A stretch of 64,000 nucleotides of DNA from Micromonospora siamensis. Its GTDB lineage: Bacteria; Actinomycetota; Actinomycetes; Mycobacteriales; Micromonosporaceae. Under the pieces are notes generated by a model. It was not told the DNA's origin, did no database searches, and was given only the letters and a program-made list of their open reading frames with translations. Both the position numbers and the translations under genes were made by a program. The stretch lies in contig NZ_LT607751.1 of assembly GCF_900090305.1 (NCBI RefSeq), positions 2,418,001 through 2,482,000 of the forward strand. Direction: 5' to 3'. Of this stretch, positions 7,873 to 18,757 are shown in pieces. Position 1 is the stretch's first letter. The number at the start of each line of letters is the position of its first letter.

Positions 7873-7878
7873 GACGAT
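7873..7878 (+). promoter_or_regulatory. -10-like hexamer GACGAT before acuC
   Basis: GACGAT ends seven bases before ATG 7886, matching the leaderless layout seen repeatedly in this window. It also argues for 7886 over the in-frame ATG at 7877. Confidence 0.35.
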
Positions 7879-7885
7879 GGGCGGC

Positions 7886-9067
7886 ATGTCCGACGACACG
7901 CTGGTGGTGTGGGACGAGTCCCTGCTCGCCTACGACATGGGTGACCATCCGCTCGACCCGGTCCGGGTGGAGCTGACCGTCGCACTCGCCCGCGAGCTGG
8001 GCGTCCTCGACCGCCCCGGGGTGCGCGTGGTCGCGCCGACGCCGGCCGACGACGCGCTGCTGACCCGGGTGCACCAACCCGGTTACCTGGCCGCCGTGCG
8101 GGCCGCGCCCGCCGACCCGCTCTTCGCCGGATACGGACTGGGCACCTCGGACAATCCCATCTTCGACGGCATGCACGAGTCCAGCGCGCTGATCGCCGGC
8201 GCCAGCGTGGCCGCCGCCGAGGCGGTGTGGCGGGGCGAGGCCCGGCGAGCGGTCAACGTGGCCGGTGGGCTGCACCACGCCATGCCGGACCGGGCCGCCG
8301 GCTTCTGCGTCTACAACGACCCGGCCGTGGCCATCGCCCGCCTGCTCGACCTGGGCGCCGAACGGATCGCGTACGTCGACGTGGACGTGCACCACGGCGA
8401 CGGCGTCCAGCAGGTGTTCTGGGACGACCCGCGGGTGCTCACGGTCAGCCTGCACGAGACCCCGCTGGCGCTCTTCCCCGGCACCGGGTTCCCCGACGAG
8501 ACCGGCGGCCCGAACGCGGTGGGCAGCGCCGTCAACGTGCCGCTGCCGCCCGGGGTCGACGACGCCGGCTGGCAGCGGGCCTTCCACGCGATCGTGCCGT
8601 CGGTGCTGCGCGCCTTCCGGCCGCAGCTGCTGGTCACCCAGTGCGGCGCCGACGGGCACCGGCTCGACCCGCTGGCCGACCTGCACCTGTCGGTGGACGG
8701 GCAGCGGGCCACCTACCTGGCCCTGCGGGCGCTCGCCGACGAGCTCTGCGACGGCCGCTGGGTGGCCACCGGCGGCGGCGGGTACGCGCTGGCCGAGGTG
8801 GTGCCGCGAGCCTGGACCCACCTGCTGGCCGTCGCGAGCGGCGAGCCGGTCGACCCGGCCACGCTGACCCCGCCCGCCTGGCGGGAGCTGGCCGCGCGGC
8901 GGCTGCCGGGCCGGGAGATCCCGCTGCGGATGACCGACGACGTCGACCCGTCGTACCAGCCCTGGCAGCCGACCGGGGAGCCGAACTCGGTGGACCGGGC
9001 CATCGCCGCCGCCCGCAAGTCCGTCTTCCCGCTGTTCGGCCTCGACCCGCACGACCCGCGCGACTGA
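7886..9067 (+). CDS. acuC: AcuC-like class I/II deacetylase (histone deacetylase fold)
   Basis: A 393-residue zinc-dependent deacetylase. The family hallmarks are VAGGLHHAMPDRAAGFCVYND, the zinc and charge-relay motif YVDVDVHHGDGVQ, GTGFPDETG, and the later TQCGADGHRLDPL and GGGGYAL. In Bacillus AcuC removes acetyl groups from acetyl-CoA synthetase. Here the next gene encodes a protein acetyltransferase, so the two probably set the acetylation of acyl-CoA synthetases. ATG 7886 is preferred over ATG 7877. Gap to the acetyltransferase: 26 bases. Confidence 0.9.
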   Translation: MSDDTLVVWDESLLAYDMGDHPLDPVRVELTVALARELGVLDRPGVRVVAPTPADDALLTRVHQPGYLAAVRAAPADPLFAGYGLGTSDNPIFDGMHESSALIAGASVAAAEAVWRGEARRAVNVAGGLHHAMPDRAAGFCVYNDPAVAIARLLDLGAERIAYVDVDVHHGDGVQQVFWDDPRVLTVSLHETPLALFPGTGFPDETGGPNAVGSAVNVPLPPGVDDAGWQRAFHAIVPSVLRAFRPQLLVTQCGADGHRLDPLADLHLSVDGQRATYLALRALADELCDGRWVATGGGGYALAEVVPRAWTHLLAVASGEPVDPATLTPPAWRELAARRLPGREIPLRMTDDVDPSYQPWQPTGEPNSVDRAIAAARKSVFPLFGLDPHDPRD

Positions 9068-9093
9068 GCCGGCGGCAGGGGAGGACCGACCGC

Positions 9094-11649
9094 GTGACCA
9101 CAGTCGACCAGCCGGTGGACGTGCTGCTCAGCGACGGCACCACCGTGGGCCTGCGACCGATCCGCCCCGACGACGCACCGGCCATCGTGGCGATGCACGC
9201 CCGGTTCTCCGAGCGCACCCGTTACCTGCGCTACTTCTCGCCGTACCCGCGGATCCCCGAACGCGACCTGCAACGCTTCGTCGTGGTCGACCACCACGAC
9301 CGGGAGGCGTTCGTGGTGCTGGCCGGCGACCGGATCGTCGCCGTCGGCCGTTACGAACGGCTCGGCCCCGAGTCGCCCGAGGCCGAGGTGGCCTTCGTGG
9401 TGGAGGACGCCTACCAGGGCCGGGGCATCGGCTCGGTGCTGCTGGAACACCTCGCCGACGCGGCCCGTCGCTACGGCATCGTGCACTTCGTCGCGGAGGT
9501 GCTCCCGGCCAACGGGGCGATGCTGCGGGTCTTCTCCGACTTCGGCTACCAGGTCCAGCGCCAGTACGCCGACGGCGTGGTGCACCTGAGCTTCCCGATC
9601 GCCCCCACCGAGGCCACCCTGGAGGTGCAGCGGGGCCGCGAGCACCGCACCGAGGCGCGGTCCATCGCCCGGCTGCTCGCCCCCCGCGCGATCGCCGTCT
9701 ACGGTGCCAGCACCACCGGGCAGGGCGTCGGCGCCGCCGTCCTCGGCCACCTGCGGGACAGCGGCTTCACCGGGACGATCGTGCCGGTGCATCCGAGCGC
9801 GGCGGTGGTGGCCGGGCTGCCCGCGTACCCGTCGGCGGCCGACGCCAGGGTCACCGTCGACCTGGCGGTGGTGGCCGTCGCCCCCGACTCGGTGACCGAG
9901 GTGGTCGACGACGCCGCCCGGGCCGGCGCGCACGGCCTGGTGGTCATCTCGGCCGGGTTCGCCGAGGCCGGCGGCGAGGGCGCTGCCGCCCAGCGGGCCC
10001 TGGTCCGCGCCGCCCACCTGGCCGGCATGCGGGTGGTCGGGCCGAACTGCCTCGGCGTGGCCAACACCGACCCCGCGGTACGCCTCAACGCCACCCTCGC
10101 CCCGGTGCTGCCCGCCCCCGGCCGGGTCGGCATCTTCAGCCAGTCCGGTGCGTTCGGGGTGGCGCTGCTGGCCGAGGCGTCCCGACGCGGGCTGGGCCTG
10201 TCCAGCTTCGTGTCGGCCGGCAACCGGGCCGACGTCTCCGGCAACGACCTGCTGCAATATTGGCAGGACGACCCCGGCACCCGGGTGATCACGCTCTATC
10301 TGGAGACCTTCGGCAACCCGCGCAAGTTCGCCCGGCTGGCCCGGCGGATCGGCCGGACCAAGCCGGTGGTCGCCCTGGCCTCACTGGCCCGGCCGGTCGG
10401 GGTCGGCGACGGTCCGGCCCTGGACGCCGCCGCGGTCAGCGCCCTGTTCGCGCAGTCCGGCGTGATCCGGGTGGACACCGTCGCCGAACTGCTCGACGTG
10501 GGCGTGCTGCTGGACAGCCAACCCCTGCCCGCCGGCCGGCGGGTCGCCGTGGTCGGCAACTCCTCGGCGCTGACCGGGCTGGCCGCCACCGCCTGCGCCG
10601 CCAACCGGCTCACCGTCGCCGAGGGCTATCCCCGGGACGTCGGGCCCCGGGCGGGCGCGGCCGAGTTCGCCGCCGCGCTGGCCGGCGCCGCCGCCGACAC
10701 CGGCGTCGACGCGGTGGTGGCCGTCTTCGCGCCACCGCTGCCCGGCCAACTGGTCGACTCCGAGGGCGACTTCACCGCCGCGCTGCCCGACGCCGCGTCC
10801 GCCGGCAAGCCGGTGGTCGCCACCTTCCTCGCCGGCCGGGTACCGGCCGGGGTGCCCGCGTACCCGAGCGTCGAGGAGGCGGTACGCGCGCTCGCCCGGG
10901 TCACCACGTACGCCGACTGGCTGCGCCGGCCACCCGGCGTCCTGCCGGAGCTGGACCGGATCGACCCGGCCGCCGGGCAGGCCGCGCTGCGCGCCGACGG
11001 CGGCGACCCGGCGGCGCTGCTGCGGGCGTACGGGATCGACGTGGTGGAGTCGGTGCCGGCGGGCACGGCCGACGCGGCGGTCGACGCGGCCGAGCGGCTC
11101 GGCTGGCCGGTGGCGTTGAAGGCGGCCGCCCCCGGGCTGCGGCACCGCCTCGACCTCGGCGCGGTCCGCCTCGACCTGGCCGACCCGCTCGCCGTGCGCC
11201 GCGCGTACGCCGACATGGCGCCGGTCTTCGGCGCGGAGGTCCTGGTCCAGCCGATGGTCGCGCCCGGCGTGGCCTGCGTGGTGAAGCTGATGGAGGACCC
11301 GGCGTTCGGGCCGGTGGTCGGCTTCGGGCTCGGCGGGGTGGCCACCGAGCTGCTCGGCGACCGGGCCTGGCGGGCCGTGCCGCTGACCGACCGGGACGCC
11401 GCGGAGCTGGTCGACGAGCCCCGCGCGGCGCCGCTGCTGCGCGGTCACCGGGGCGCCGCGCCGGTCGACCGGGCCGCCCTGGCCGACCTGCTGCTGCGGG
11501 TCGGCCGGCTCGCCGACGAGCAACCCCGGGTGCGGGCGCTCACCCTCAACCCGGTGCTGGCCCGGCCGGACGGCATCTCTGTGCTGCACGCCACCCTGGG
11601 CACCGGCGCGGAGGCCTCCCGCCCCGACACCGGCCCCCGCCGGCTCTGA
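9094..11649 (+). CDS. Pat-like protein acetyltransferase: GNAT fused to NDP-forming acyl-CoA synthetase domains
   Basis: An 851-residue fusion. Residues 1-165 are a GNAT domain with the acetyl-CoA loop QGRGIG (108-113). Next come a CoA-binding Rossmann domain (about 185-300, IAVYGASTTGQG), a succinyl-CoA-synthetase-like domain (GIFSQSGAFG, SAGNRADVSGNDLL) and an ATP-grasp domain (about 650-851). The SHTG motif that carries the phospho-histidine in active ADP-forming synthetases is not seen where expected, before SGVIRVD. That points to a sensory, non-catalytic synthetase half, as in Salmonella Pat. The GNAT domain is N-terminal here. GTG 9094 has a GGGGAGGA site. Confidence 0.88.
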   Translation: MTTVDQPVDVLLSDGTTVGLRPIRPDDAPAIVAMHARFSERTRYLRYFSPYPRIPERDLQRFVVVDHHDREAFVVLAGDRIVAVGRYERLGPESPEAEVAFVVEDAYQGRGIGSVLLEHLADAARRYGIVHFVAEVLPANGAMLRVFSDFGYQVQRQYADGVVHLSFPIAPTEATLEVQRGREHRTEARSIARLLAPRAIAVYGASTTGQGVGAAVLGHLRDSGFTGTIVPVHPSAAVVAGLPAYPSAADARVTVDLAVVAVAPDSVTEVVDDAARAGAHGLVVISAGFAEAGGEGAAAQRALVRAAHLAGMRVVGPNCLGVANTDPAVRLNATLAPVLPAPGRVGIFSQSGAFGVALLAEASRRGLGLSSFVSAGNRADVSGNDLLQYWQDDPGTRVITLYLETFGNPRKFARLARRIGRTKPVVALASLARPVGVGDGPALDAAAVSALFAQSGVIRVDTVAELLDVGVLLDSQPLPAGRRVAVVGNSSALTGLAATACAANRLTVAEGYPRDVGPRAGAAEFAAALAGAAADTGVDAVVAVFAPPLPGQLVDSEGDFTAALPDAASAGKPVVATFLAGRVPAGVPAYPSVEEAVRALARVTTYADWLRRPPGVLPELDRIDPAAGQAALRADGGDPAALLRAYGIDVVESVPAGTADAAVDAAERLGWPVALKAAAPGLRHRLDLGAVRLDLADPLAVRRAYADMAPVFGAEVLVQPMVAPGVACVVKLMEDPAFGPVVGFGLGGVATELLGDRAWRAVPLTDRDAAELVDEPRAAPLLRGHRGAAPVDRAALADLLLRVGRLADEQPRVRALTLNPVLARPDGISVLHATLGTGAEASRPDTGPRRL

Positions 11650-11681
11650 GGAAGGGCGCGCGGTTACTCCTGGTACGCCGC

Positions 11682-11706
11682 GGGCCCCGGCGAACCGCCG
11701 GGGCCC
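11682..11706. terminator. bidirectional hairpin between convergent genes
   Basis: Perfect 11-base arms GGGCCCCGGCG and CGCCGGGGCCC with an AAC loop. The hairpin lies between the acetyltransferase stop (11649) and the convergent sigma-factor stop (11724). There is no T-tract, which is common for actinobacterial terminators. Confidence 0.75.
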
Positions 11707-11723
11707 TTCGGATGCGTCACCGC

Positions 11724-12731
<1,008 letters not shown>

Positions 12732-12961
12732 CTCTGTCTCTCCCCGTGTCCACTCTGGTGGCGCTCACCGGGTTCGCGCCCGTGCCGGCGCGGTTCGCCC
12801 GGTGAGAACAGCTTGCCAACGGGGGCGTGAGACGGGGGTGAGGCGATCGGGGAACCGACAGCAATCCCGTCGGAAAGGCGGATTCTCCTTGCCCGCCGCG
12901 GTTACCGTGCCAGCGGTCGGCCGGTCGGTCGGCGTACCGCGAGGTGACGGAGGACGTGGTG

Positions 12962-13744
12962 GTGTTCAAGCGGCTGATGCAGGCGATGGGCGTGGGTGGC
13001 CCGTCGGTGGACACCGTGCTGGCCAACCCGAACTGCCGGCCGGGCGGCCAGCTCGAGGGCCGGATCCAGGTGGTCGGCGGCGACCACCCGGTCGACGTGT
13101 CGTACCTGGCGCTGGGACTGGTCACCCGGGTCGAGGTGGAGAGCTCAGACTCGGAGTACGACACCAACCAGGAGTTCGGCCGGCAGCAGGTCACCGGGGC
13201 GTTCCGGCTGGAGCCCGGCCAGCGCCACGAGGTGCCGTTCCGCTTCCCGGTGCCCTGGGAGACCCCGCTGACCGACCTGTACGGCCAGCACCTGCACGGG
13301 ATGACGATGGGGCTGCGTACCGAGCTGGAGGTGGCCCGGGCGGTCGACAAGGGCGACCTGGACCCGGTGGCGGTGCACCCGCTGCCGGCGCAGGAACGGG
13401 TGCTGGAGGCGCTGCTGCGGCTGGGCTTCCGGTTCGCCCGCGCCGACGTCGAGCGCGGGCACATCTACGGCGTACGGCAGAGCCTGCCGTTCTACCAGGA
13501 GATCGAGTTCCACTCCGCCCCGCAGTACGCCCGGGCGCTGAACCAGTTGGAGGTCACCTTCGTGACCGACCCCCGGCAGGTGCAGGTGGTGCTGGAGATG
13601 GACAAGCGCGGCGGCCTGTTCACCGAGGGCCGCGACGCCTTCGGCCGCTTCACGGTCGACCACGCCACCGCCACCCCGGACCTGACCACCCACCTGGACA
13701 CCCTGATCCGCCAGTCCCTCTCCCACCGCGGCCTCTTCTCCTGA
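12962..13744 (+). CDS. Spo0M-like sporulation-control protein
   Basis: A 260-residue arrestin-fold protein of the Spo0M family: N-terminal VFKRLMQAMGVGGPSVDTVL, then GGQLEGRIQVVGG and VPFRFPVPWETPL. In Bacillus Spo0M modulates sporulation and links to the cytoskeleton; its role in actinomycetes is unsettled. Three GTG codons in a row (12956, 12959, 12962) compete as start. The last gives an eight-base spacing from GGAGG at 12949-12953. It ends shortly before the left inverted repeat of the IS30 element. Confidence 0.82.
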   Translation: MFKRLMQAMGVGGPSVDTVLANPNCRPGGQLEGRIQVVGGDHPVDVSYLALGLVTRVEVESSDSEYDTNQEFGRQQVTGAFRLEPGQRHEVPFRFPVPWETPLTDLYGQHLHGMTMGLRTELEVARAVDKGDLDPVAVHPLPAQERVLEALLRLGFRFARADVERGHIYGVRQSLPFYQEIEFHSAPQYARALNQLEVTFVTDPRQVQVVLEMDKRGGLFTEGRDAFGRFTVDHATATPDLTTHLDTLIRQSLSHRGLFS

Positions 13745-13778
13745 CCCGAGGAGGGCCGAGCCCACCCCACCAAGCCGC

Positions 13779-13799
13779 GTTGATCATGAAGTTGACGGC
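13779..13799 (+). repeat. left inverted repeat
   Basis: Left copy of the 21-base inverted repeat, GTTGATCATGAAGTTGACGG plus C. It differs from the right copy at one base (A for G at position 17). Confidence 0.85.
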
Positions 13800-13861
13800 G
13801 ATGTGGATCTGGCGGTTTCTAGGCTTCAGTGCAACTGATCTTGGTTGGGCTGGAGGTGCTG

Positions 13862-14932
13862 GTGGCGAGGCCGGGTGTGTTGACGTTCGGGCATCGGCAG
13901 GTGTTGGAGCATCTGTGGGGGGTTGGTCGGACGATCTCGCAGATCGCGGGGGTTCTCGGGGTGCCGGTGTGCACGGTGTCGCGGGAGGTGGCGCGGAACA
14001 ACAGTGCGCGGCACGGGACGAAGAACCCGCTGGGGCGGTCACTGCCGCATGGGCGGGGGCGCCGCCCGTATCGGTGGGGTTATCAGGCGCAGTGGGCGCA
14101 GCGGCGGGCTGACGCGGCCAGGCGGCGGCCGGCGAGGGCGAAGCTGGCGGTCGGTACGCGGCTGCGGCAGGTGGTGGCGGGGAAACTGGCCCGTAGGTGG
14201 TCTCCGAAGCAGATCGCCGCGTGGTTGCGGACCACGTTCGCCGACCGGCCGGAGTTGCAGGTGTCCCACGAGACGATCTACCAGGCGATCTACGTGCAGT
14301 CGCGAGGCAATCTGAGGGCCGAGTTGACCCGGCAGGTAGCGCTACGGTCGGGACGCACCCAGCGGCGTCCGCAGTCACGTGCCGCGGGCGCCGCTCGCCG
14401 TCGGCGGCCCTGGATCGCAGACCTGCACATCAGCACCCGGCCCGCGGAGGTCACCGACCGGGCGGTGCCCGGGCACTGGGAAGGTGACCTGGTCATCGGC
14501 AAGGCCGGCGCCTCAGCGATCGTGACCCTGGTGGAACGAGCCACCCGTTACGTGATGCTCGGCGCCCTACCCCACGGCCGCGACAGCGAAGCCGTCATCG
14601 GTGTGCTCACCAACCTGGCCACCCGCATGCCCACGCACCTGCGCCGGTCGCTGACCTGGGACCAAGGCGTGGAAATGGCCACCCACCCCGTGTTCACCGT
14701 CGCCACCGGCTGCCCGGTCTACTTCTGCGACCCCCACAGCCCCTGGCAACGCGGCACCAACGAAAACACCAACGGGCTGCTACGCCAGTACTTCCCCAAG
14801 AGCAGCTACGACTTCCGCACCATCGACCAGAACGGCTTGGACGAGGTCGCCCACGAACTCAACACCCGCCCCCGACAGACGCTGGACTGGAACACCCCAG
14901 CCCAGCGTCTGGCTCACCTCATCACCGCCTAA
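13862..14932 (+). CDS. IS30-family transposase
   Basis: A 356-residue DDE transposase that appears intact. The N-terminal helix-turn-helix (LWGVGRTISQIAGVLGVPVCTVSREV) binds the ends. The RNase H-like core has its acidic triad at Asp209 (GHWEGDLV), Asp267 (LTWDQGVEM) and Glu301 (RGTNENTNGLLRQYFPK), with the 33-residue DD-E spacing of IS30. GTG 13862 has GGAGG five bases upstream. An earlier in-frame GTG at 13829 would add 11 residues and overlap the subterminal AGTGCAA repeat. Confidence 0.92.
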   Translation: MARPGVLTFGHRQVLEHLWGVGRTISQIAGVLGVPVCTVSREVARNNSARHGTKNPLGRSLPHGRGRRPYRWGYQAQWAQRRADAARRRPARAKLAVGTRLRQVVAGKLARRWSPKQIAAWLRTTFADRPELQVSHETIYQAIYVQSRGNLRAELTRQVALRSGRTQRRPQSRAAGAARRRRPWIADLHISTRPAEVTDRAVPGHWEGDLVIGKAGASAIVTLVERATRYVMLGALPHGRDSEAVIGVLTNLATRMPTHLRRSLTWDQGVEMATHPVFTVATGCPVYFCDPHSPWQRGTNENTNGLLRQYFPKSSYDFRTIDQNGLDEVAHELNTRPRQTLDWNTPAQRLAHLITA

Positions 14933-14970
14933 CGATTGCACTCACCCCTTGACCCCGCCTCTCCTCTGGT

Positions 14971-14991
14971 GCCGCCAACTTCATGATCAAC
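14971..14991 (-). repeat. right inverted repeat
   Basis: Right copy of the 21-base inverted repeat. It ends only 27 bases before the stop codon of the D-tyrosyl-tRNA deacylase gene. Confidence 0.85.
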
Positions 14992-15018
14992 GAGGTCTTG
15001 GTGGGTGGGGTGGGTGGG

Positions 15019-15441
15019 TTAGAGGTCCAGGAGGAGGGTTCGGGGGCCGGTGTTGACGCTCTCCACGAGCATGTGGGTGCGGAAGCGGCCGGTCTCGACC
15101 TTGGCGCCCCTGGCCCGCAGGGCGTCTACCACGGCGGTGACCAGGGGCTCGGCCTGCTCGGCGGGGGCGGCCTGGGTCCAGCTGGGGCGGCGGCCCTTGC
15201 GGGCGTCGCCGTAGAGGGTGAACTGGCTGACCACCAGGATCGGGGCGCCGGTGTCGGCGGCGCTGCGCTCCTCGTCCAGGATGCGCAGCTCGTGGATCTT
15301 GCGAGCCATGGTCTCGGCGACCTGCGGGGTGTCGGCGTGGGTGACGCCGAGCAGCACCAGCAGGCCGTCGGTGATCGCGCCGACCACCTCGTCGTCGACC
15401 GTGACGCTGGCCCGGCCGACGGTCTGCACCACCGCCCGCAT
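15019..15441 (-). CDS. dtd: D-aminoacyl-tRNA deacylase
   Basis: A 140-residue Dtd that hydrolyses D-amino acids from mischarged tRNA. It has the full family pattern: [16 protein letters not shown] at the N-terminus, the active-site motif [16 protein letters not shown], and the C-terminal Gly-cisPro motif [11 protein letters not shown]. Length is normal. Convergent with Spo0M, with the IS30 element lying in between. The start ATG lies 124 bases from the stop of the upstream methyltransferase, in a gap mostly filled by a tandem repeat. Confidence 0.93.
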   Translation of the reverse strand: MRAVVQTVGRASVTVDDEVVGAITDGLLVLLGVTHADTPQVAETMARKIHELRILDEERSAADTGAPILVVSQFTLYGDARKGRRPSWTQAAPAEQAEPLVTAVVDALRARGAKVETGRFRTHMLVESVNTGPRTLLLDL

Positions 15442-15460
15442 CAGCCGCGCCCTCGCATGC

Positions 15461-15562
15461 CGCTCACGGCCGGGACCGCGTCGCTCACGGCCGGGACCGC
15501 GTCGCTCGCGGCCCGGACTGCGCTCACGGCCCGGACTGCGCCGCTCGCGGCCGGGACTGCGC
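15461..15562. repeat. five-copy tandem repeat, 18-21 bp unit
   Basis: Five imperfect copies of CGCTCACGGCCGGGACCGCG(T) start at 15461, 15482, 15503, 15521 and 15542. The first two copies are identical, the third is three bases shorter. The array ends next to the methyltransferase stop (15566). It is the kind of locus that could vary in copy number between strains. Confidence 0.85.
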
Positions 15563-15565
15563 CCG

Positions 15566-17050
15566 TCACGCGGTCACCGGCTCGATGAAGCCGCGCTCGA
15601 CCAGGTGGGCCACGATCGGGCCGGCCGCCTCGGCCAGCTCCTCCGGCGCCACGTCGTGCGCGGCGGCGAGCAGCGCCAGCTGGTCGCGCAGGGCGAGCCG
15701 GCCGTCCGCGCCGCCGACCAGGGCCAGCACCAGCGGGTCGACCTCCTCGGTCCAGCGCAGCCCGTGCGGCATGGCGAGAACCTGCCGGTCCACCGCCCAG
15801 CCGTCGTCGCCCATGGTCGCCTCCTGGCGCAGCTGGAGGCCGTCGGCGGCCCGGTAGCGCTCGGCGAGCAGCGCTTCCGTGTCGCGTACCCGGAGGAAGT
15901 CCTGGCGGTCGAACCAGGCGGCGATCCGGTCGCCCATCGGCGGCTCGACCCGCTGGCGCAGGTCCTCCACCCGGACCATTGGCTGGTCGTGGCCGGAGCG
16001 GCGCAGCGAGACGATGCCGAAGCCGATCGCCTCGACCTTGTGGGCGTCGAACCAGTCCAGCCAGGCGGCCATCCGCTGCGGGTCGTGCGCCTCACCCACG
16101 TCGGTCAGCCAGAGATTGACGTACGCCATCGGGTCGGCGACCTCGCGCTGGACCACCCAGGCGTCCAGCCCGGTGCCGGCGAACCAGCCGGCCACCCGCT
16201 CGCCCCAGTCCTCACCGGCGACGTGCACCCAGTTCGCGAGGTACTGCATCGTCCCGCCCTCGGTGAGCAGGTCCGGCGCGGCGGCGGCCAGTTCGGCGCC
16301 GATCGCGTCGCCCACCCGGCCGGAGTCCCGGTAGACGTGGGTGGTGGTGCCCGGGCCGACCACGAACGGCGGGTTGCTCACCACCAGGTCGAAGCGGCGC
16401 CCGGCCACCGGCGCGACCATGTCGCCGCGTCTCAGCTCCCAGTCCTGGCCGTTGAGCGCCGCCGTGGTGGCCGCGAAGCGCAGGGCCCGCTCGGAGAGGT
16501 CGGTGGCGGTCACCCGCCGGGCGTGGGTGGCCAGGTGCAGCGCCTGGACGCCGGAGCCGGTGCCGAGGTCCAGCGCGGTCTCCACCGGCCGGCGGACGGT
16601 GGCGCCGATCAGCGTCTGAGTGGCCCCGCCGATGCCGAGCACGTGCTCGCTGTGCAGCGGGCGCCCCGGCCGGGCGCTGGCCGGCACGTCGGCGAGGACC
16701 CACCAGTCGTCGCCGTACGGCTCCAGGTCCAGGCCCATCCGCAGCCCGTCGCCGTGCCGCTCGACCAGGCCACCGGCGAGCGCCTCGTCCAGTGGCAGCG
16801 GCGCCAGCGCGGCGCCCACCGCGGCCTCCGGCTCGGTCTGCTCGCAGATGAAGACCCGGATCAGGGTGCCGAGCGGGTCACGGTCCTCGGTGGCGCGCAG
16901 GGCCGCTCGGAAGTCGTTGCGGGCCACCCCGCCGGTGGCTTGCGGCCCGAGCCGGGCGGCGATCCCGTTGGACGTGTAGTCGGCCCGGGTCAGCGCGGTG
17001 CGCAGCGCGTCGACGCCGGCGGGGGAGAGCAGCATGTCGTGTCGGTCCAC
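15566..17050 (-). CDS. N5-type class I SAM methyltransferase with NPPF motif
   Basis: A 494-residue protein with an extra N-terminal domain (residues 1-150) before a class I SAM domain: [22 protein letters not shown] (motif I) and [11 protein letters not shown], the NPPF signature of HemK/RlmG-type enzymes that methylate amide or amino nitrogens. The C-terminal 200 residues add another domain of unknown role. This three-part build is common in actinomycetes, but the target is unknown. GTG 17050 follows a CAGGAT box at six bases; ATG 17035 is a second option. Confidence 0.82.
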   Translation of the reverse strand: MDRHDMLLSPAGVDALRTALTRADYTSNGIAARLGPQATGGVARNDFRAALRATEDRDPLGTLIRVFICEQTEPEAAVGAALAPLPLDEALAGGLVERHGDGLRMGLDLEPYGDDWWVLADVPASARPGRPLHSEHVLGIGGATQTLIGATVRRPVETALDLGTGSGVQALHLATHARRVTATDLSERALRFAATTAALNGQDWELRRGDMVAPVAGRRFDLVVSNPPFVVGPGTTTHVYRDSGRVGDAIGAELAAAAPDLLTEGGTMQYLANWVHVAGEDWGERVAGWFAGTGLDAWVVQREVADPMAYVNLWLTDVGEAHDPQRMAAWLDWFDAHKVEAIGFGIVSLRRSGHDQPMVRVEDLRQRVEPPMGDRIAAWFDRQDFLRVRDTEALLAERYRAADGLQLRQEATMGDDGWAVDRQVLAMPHGLRWTEEVDPLVLALVGGADGRLALRDQLALLAAAHDVAPEELAEAAGPIVAHLVERGFIEPVTA

Positions 17051-17056
17051 GCAGCC

Positions 17057-17062
17057 ATCCTG
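17057..17062 (-). promoter_or_regulatory. -10-like hexamer CAGGAT, leaderless start at 17050
   Basis: CAGGAT on the minus strand ends six bases before the GTG at 17050, with no ribosome binding site in between. Confidence 0.35.
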
Positions 17063-17237
17063 CCTCGCCGCCCGGCCCGACCGGCCGGCACCCGCGACAT
17101 CCGCCCCGCCGGAAGAGTTGATCGATATTCATCTCTTTCATGTTCATCGATTGTTGCCTAGAGTCTGCGGCAACGTTCGTGACAGGAGCGCCCGGTGGCC
17201 ACGAGTCCGTCCGGGCGCCCCGGTAGGAGGTCAGTCG

Positions 17238-18458
<1,221 letters not shown>

Positions 18459-18471
18459 CCCGCTCCGGGTG

Positions 18472-18506
18472 CGCCCCGGTGGACGGCTCCCGCCGCCACC
18501 GGGGCG
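18472..18506 (+). terminator. hairpin after the protease gene
   Basis: Perfect 11-base arms CGCCCCGGTGG and CCACCGGGGCG with a 13-base loop, starting 14 bases after the protease stop. Confidence 0.7.
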
Positions 18507-18539
18507 TATCTCGTCGTCCGGCAGTCGCCCACCGCCGAC

Positions 18540-18690
18540 CCCGACGTGCCGCGAGCGGGGCTGTCCGGGCGTAGGGATGGCCCGACGTGCCGGAAGCGGG
18601 GCAGTCCGGGCGTAGGGGTGGCCCGACGTGCCGCGAGCGGGGCTGTGTGTAGGGGTGGCCCGACGTGCCGCGAGCGGTGCCGTCCGCCCG
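18540..18690. repeat. tandem repeat, 41-bp unit
   Basis: Units start at 18540, 18581, 18622 and 18659, each opening CCCGACGTGCCG. Units one and two are 41 bases and differ at a few positions, unit three is 37 bases, and the fourth decays after about 30 bases. It lies in a 570-base gap without genes. Confidence 0.85.
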
Positions 18691-18757
18691 CCGGGCCGGT
18701 CTGCGGGTCGGCGGAGTCGCGTGCTGGCGTGTCGCGGGCTGGATGCGATGTCGGTGA

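Larger units (their letters stand above)
13765..15005 (+). mobile_element. IS30-family insertion element with long inverted ends
   Basis: The IS30 transposase gene is flanked by inverted repeats 13779-13799 and 14971-14991, identical over 20 of 21 bases (core GTTGATCATGAAGTTG). A second inverted pair AGTGCAA (13828-13834, 14936-14942) lies exactly 28 bases further in on both sides. Outside, CCCACCAAG (13766-13774) and its complement (14997-15005) extend the symmetry after 4 and 5 unmatched bases. No clear target duplication is visible. The outer arms may be the IS ends or the halves of a palindromic intergenic target split by the IS. Confidence 0.75.

Noticed and set aside
8227..9093. N-terminal extension of the acetyltransferase frame
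   Set aside because: The extra 289 residues lie out of frame within acuC and look like shadow composition. GTG 9094 with its ribosome binding site begins the recognisable GNAT domain.
15461..15562. Possible CRISPR array
   Set aside because: Units are contiguous with no unique spacers, and no cas genes are present. The same holds for the arrays at 18540 and 18844.
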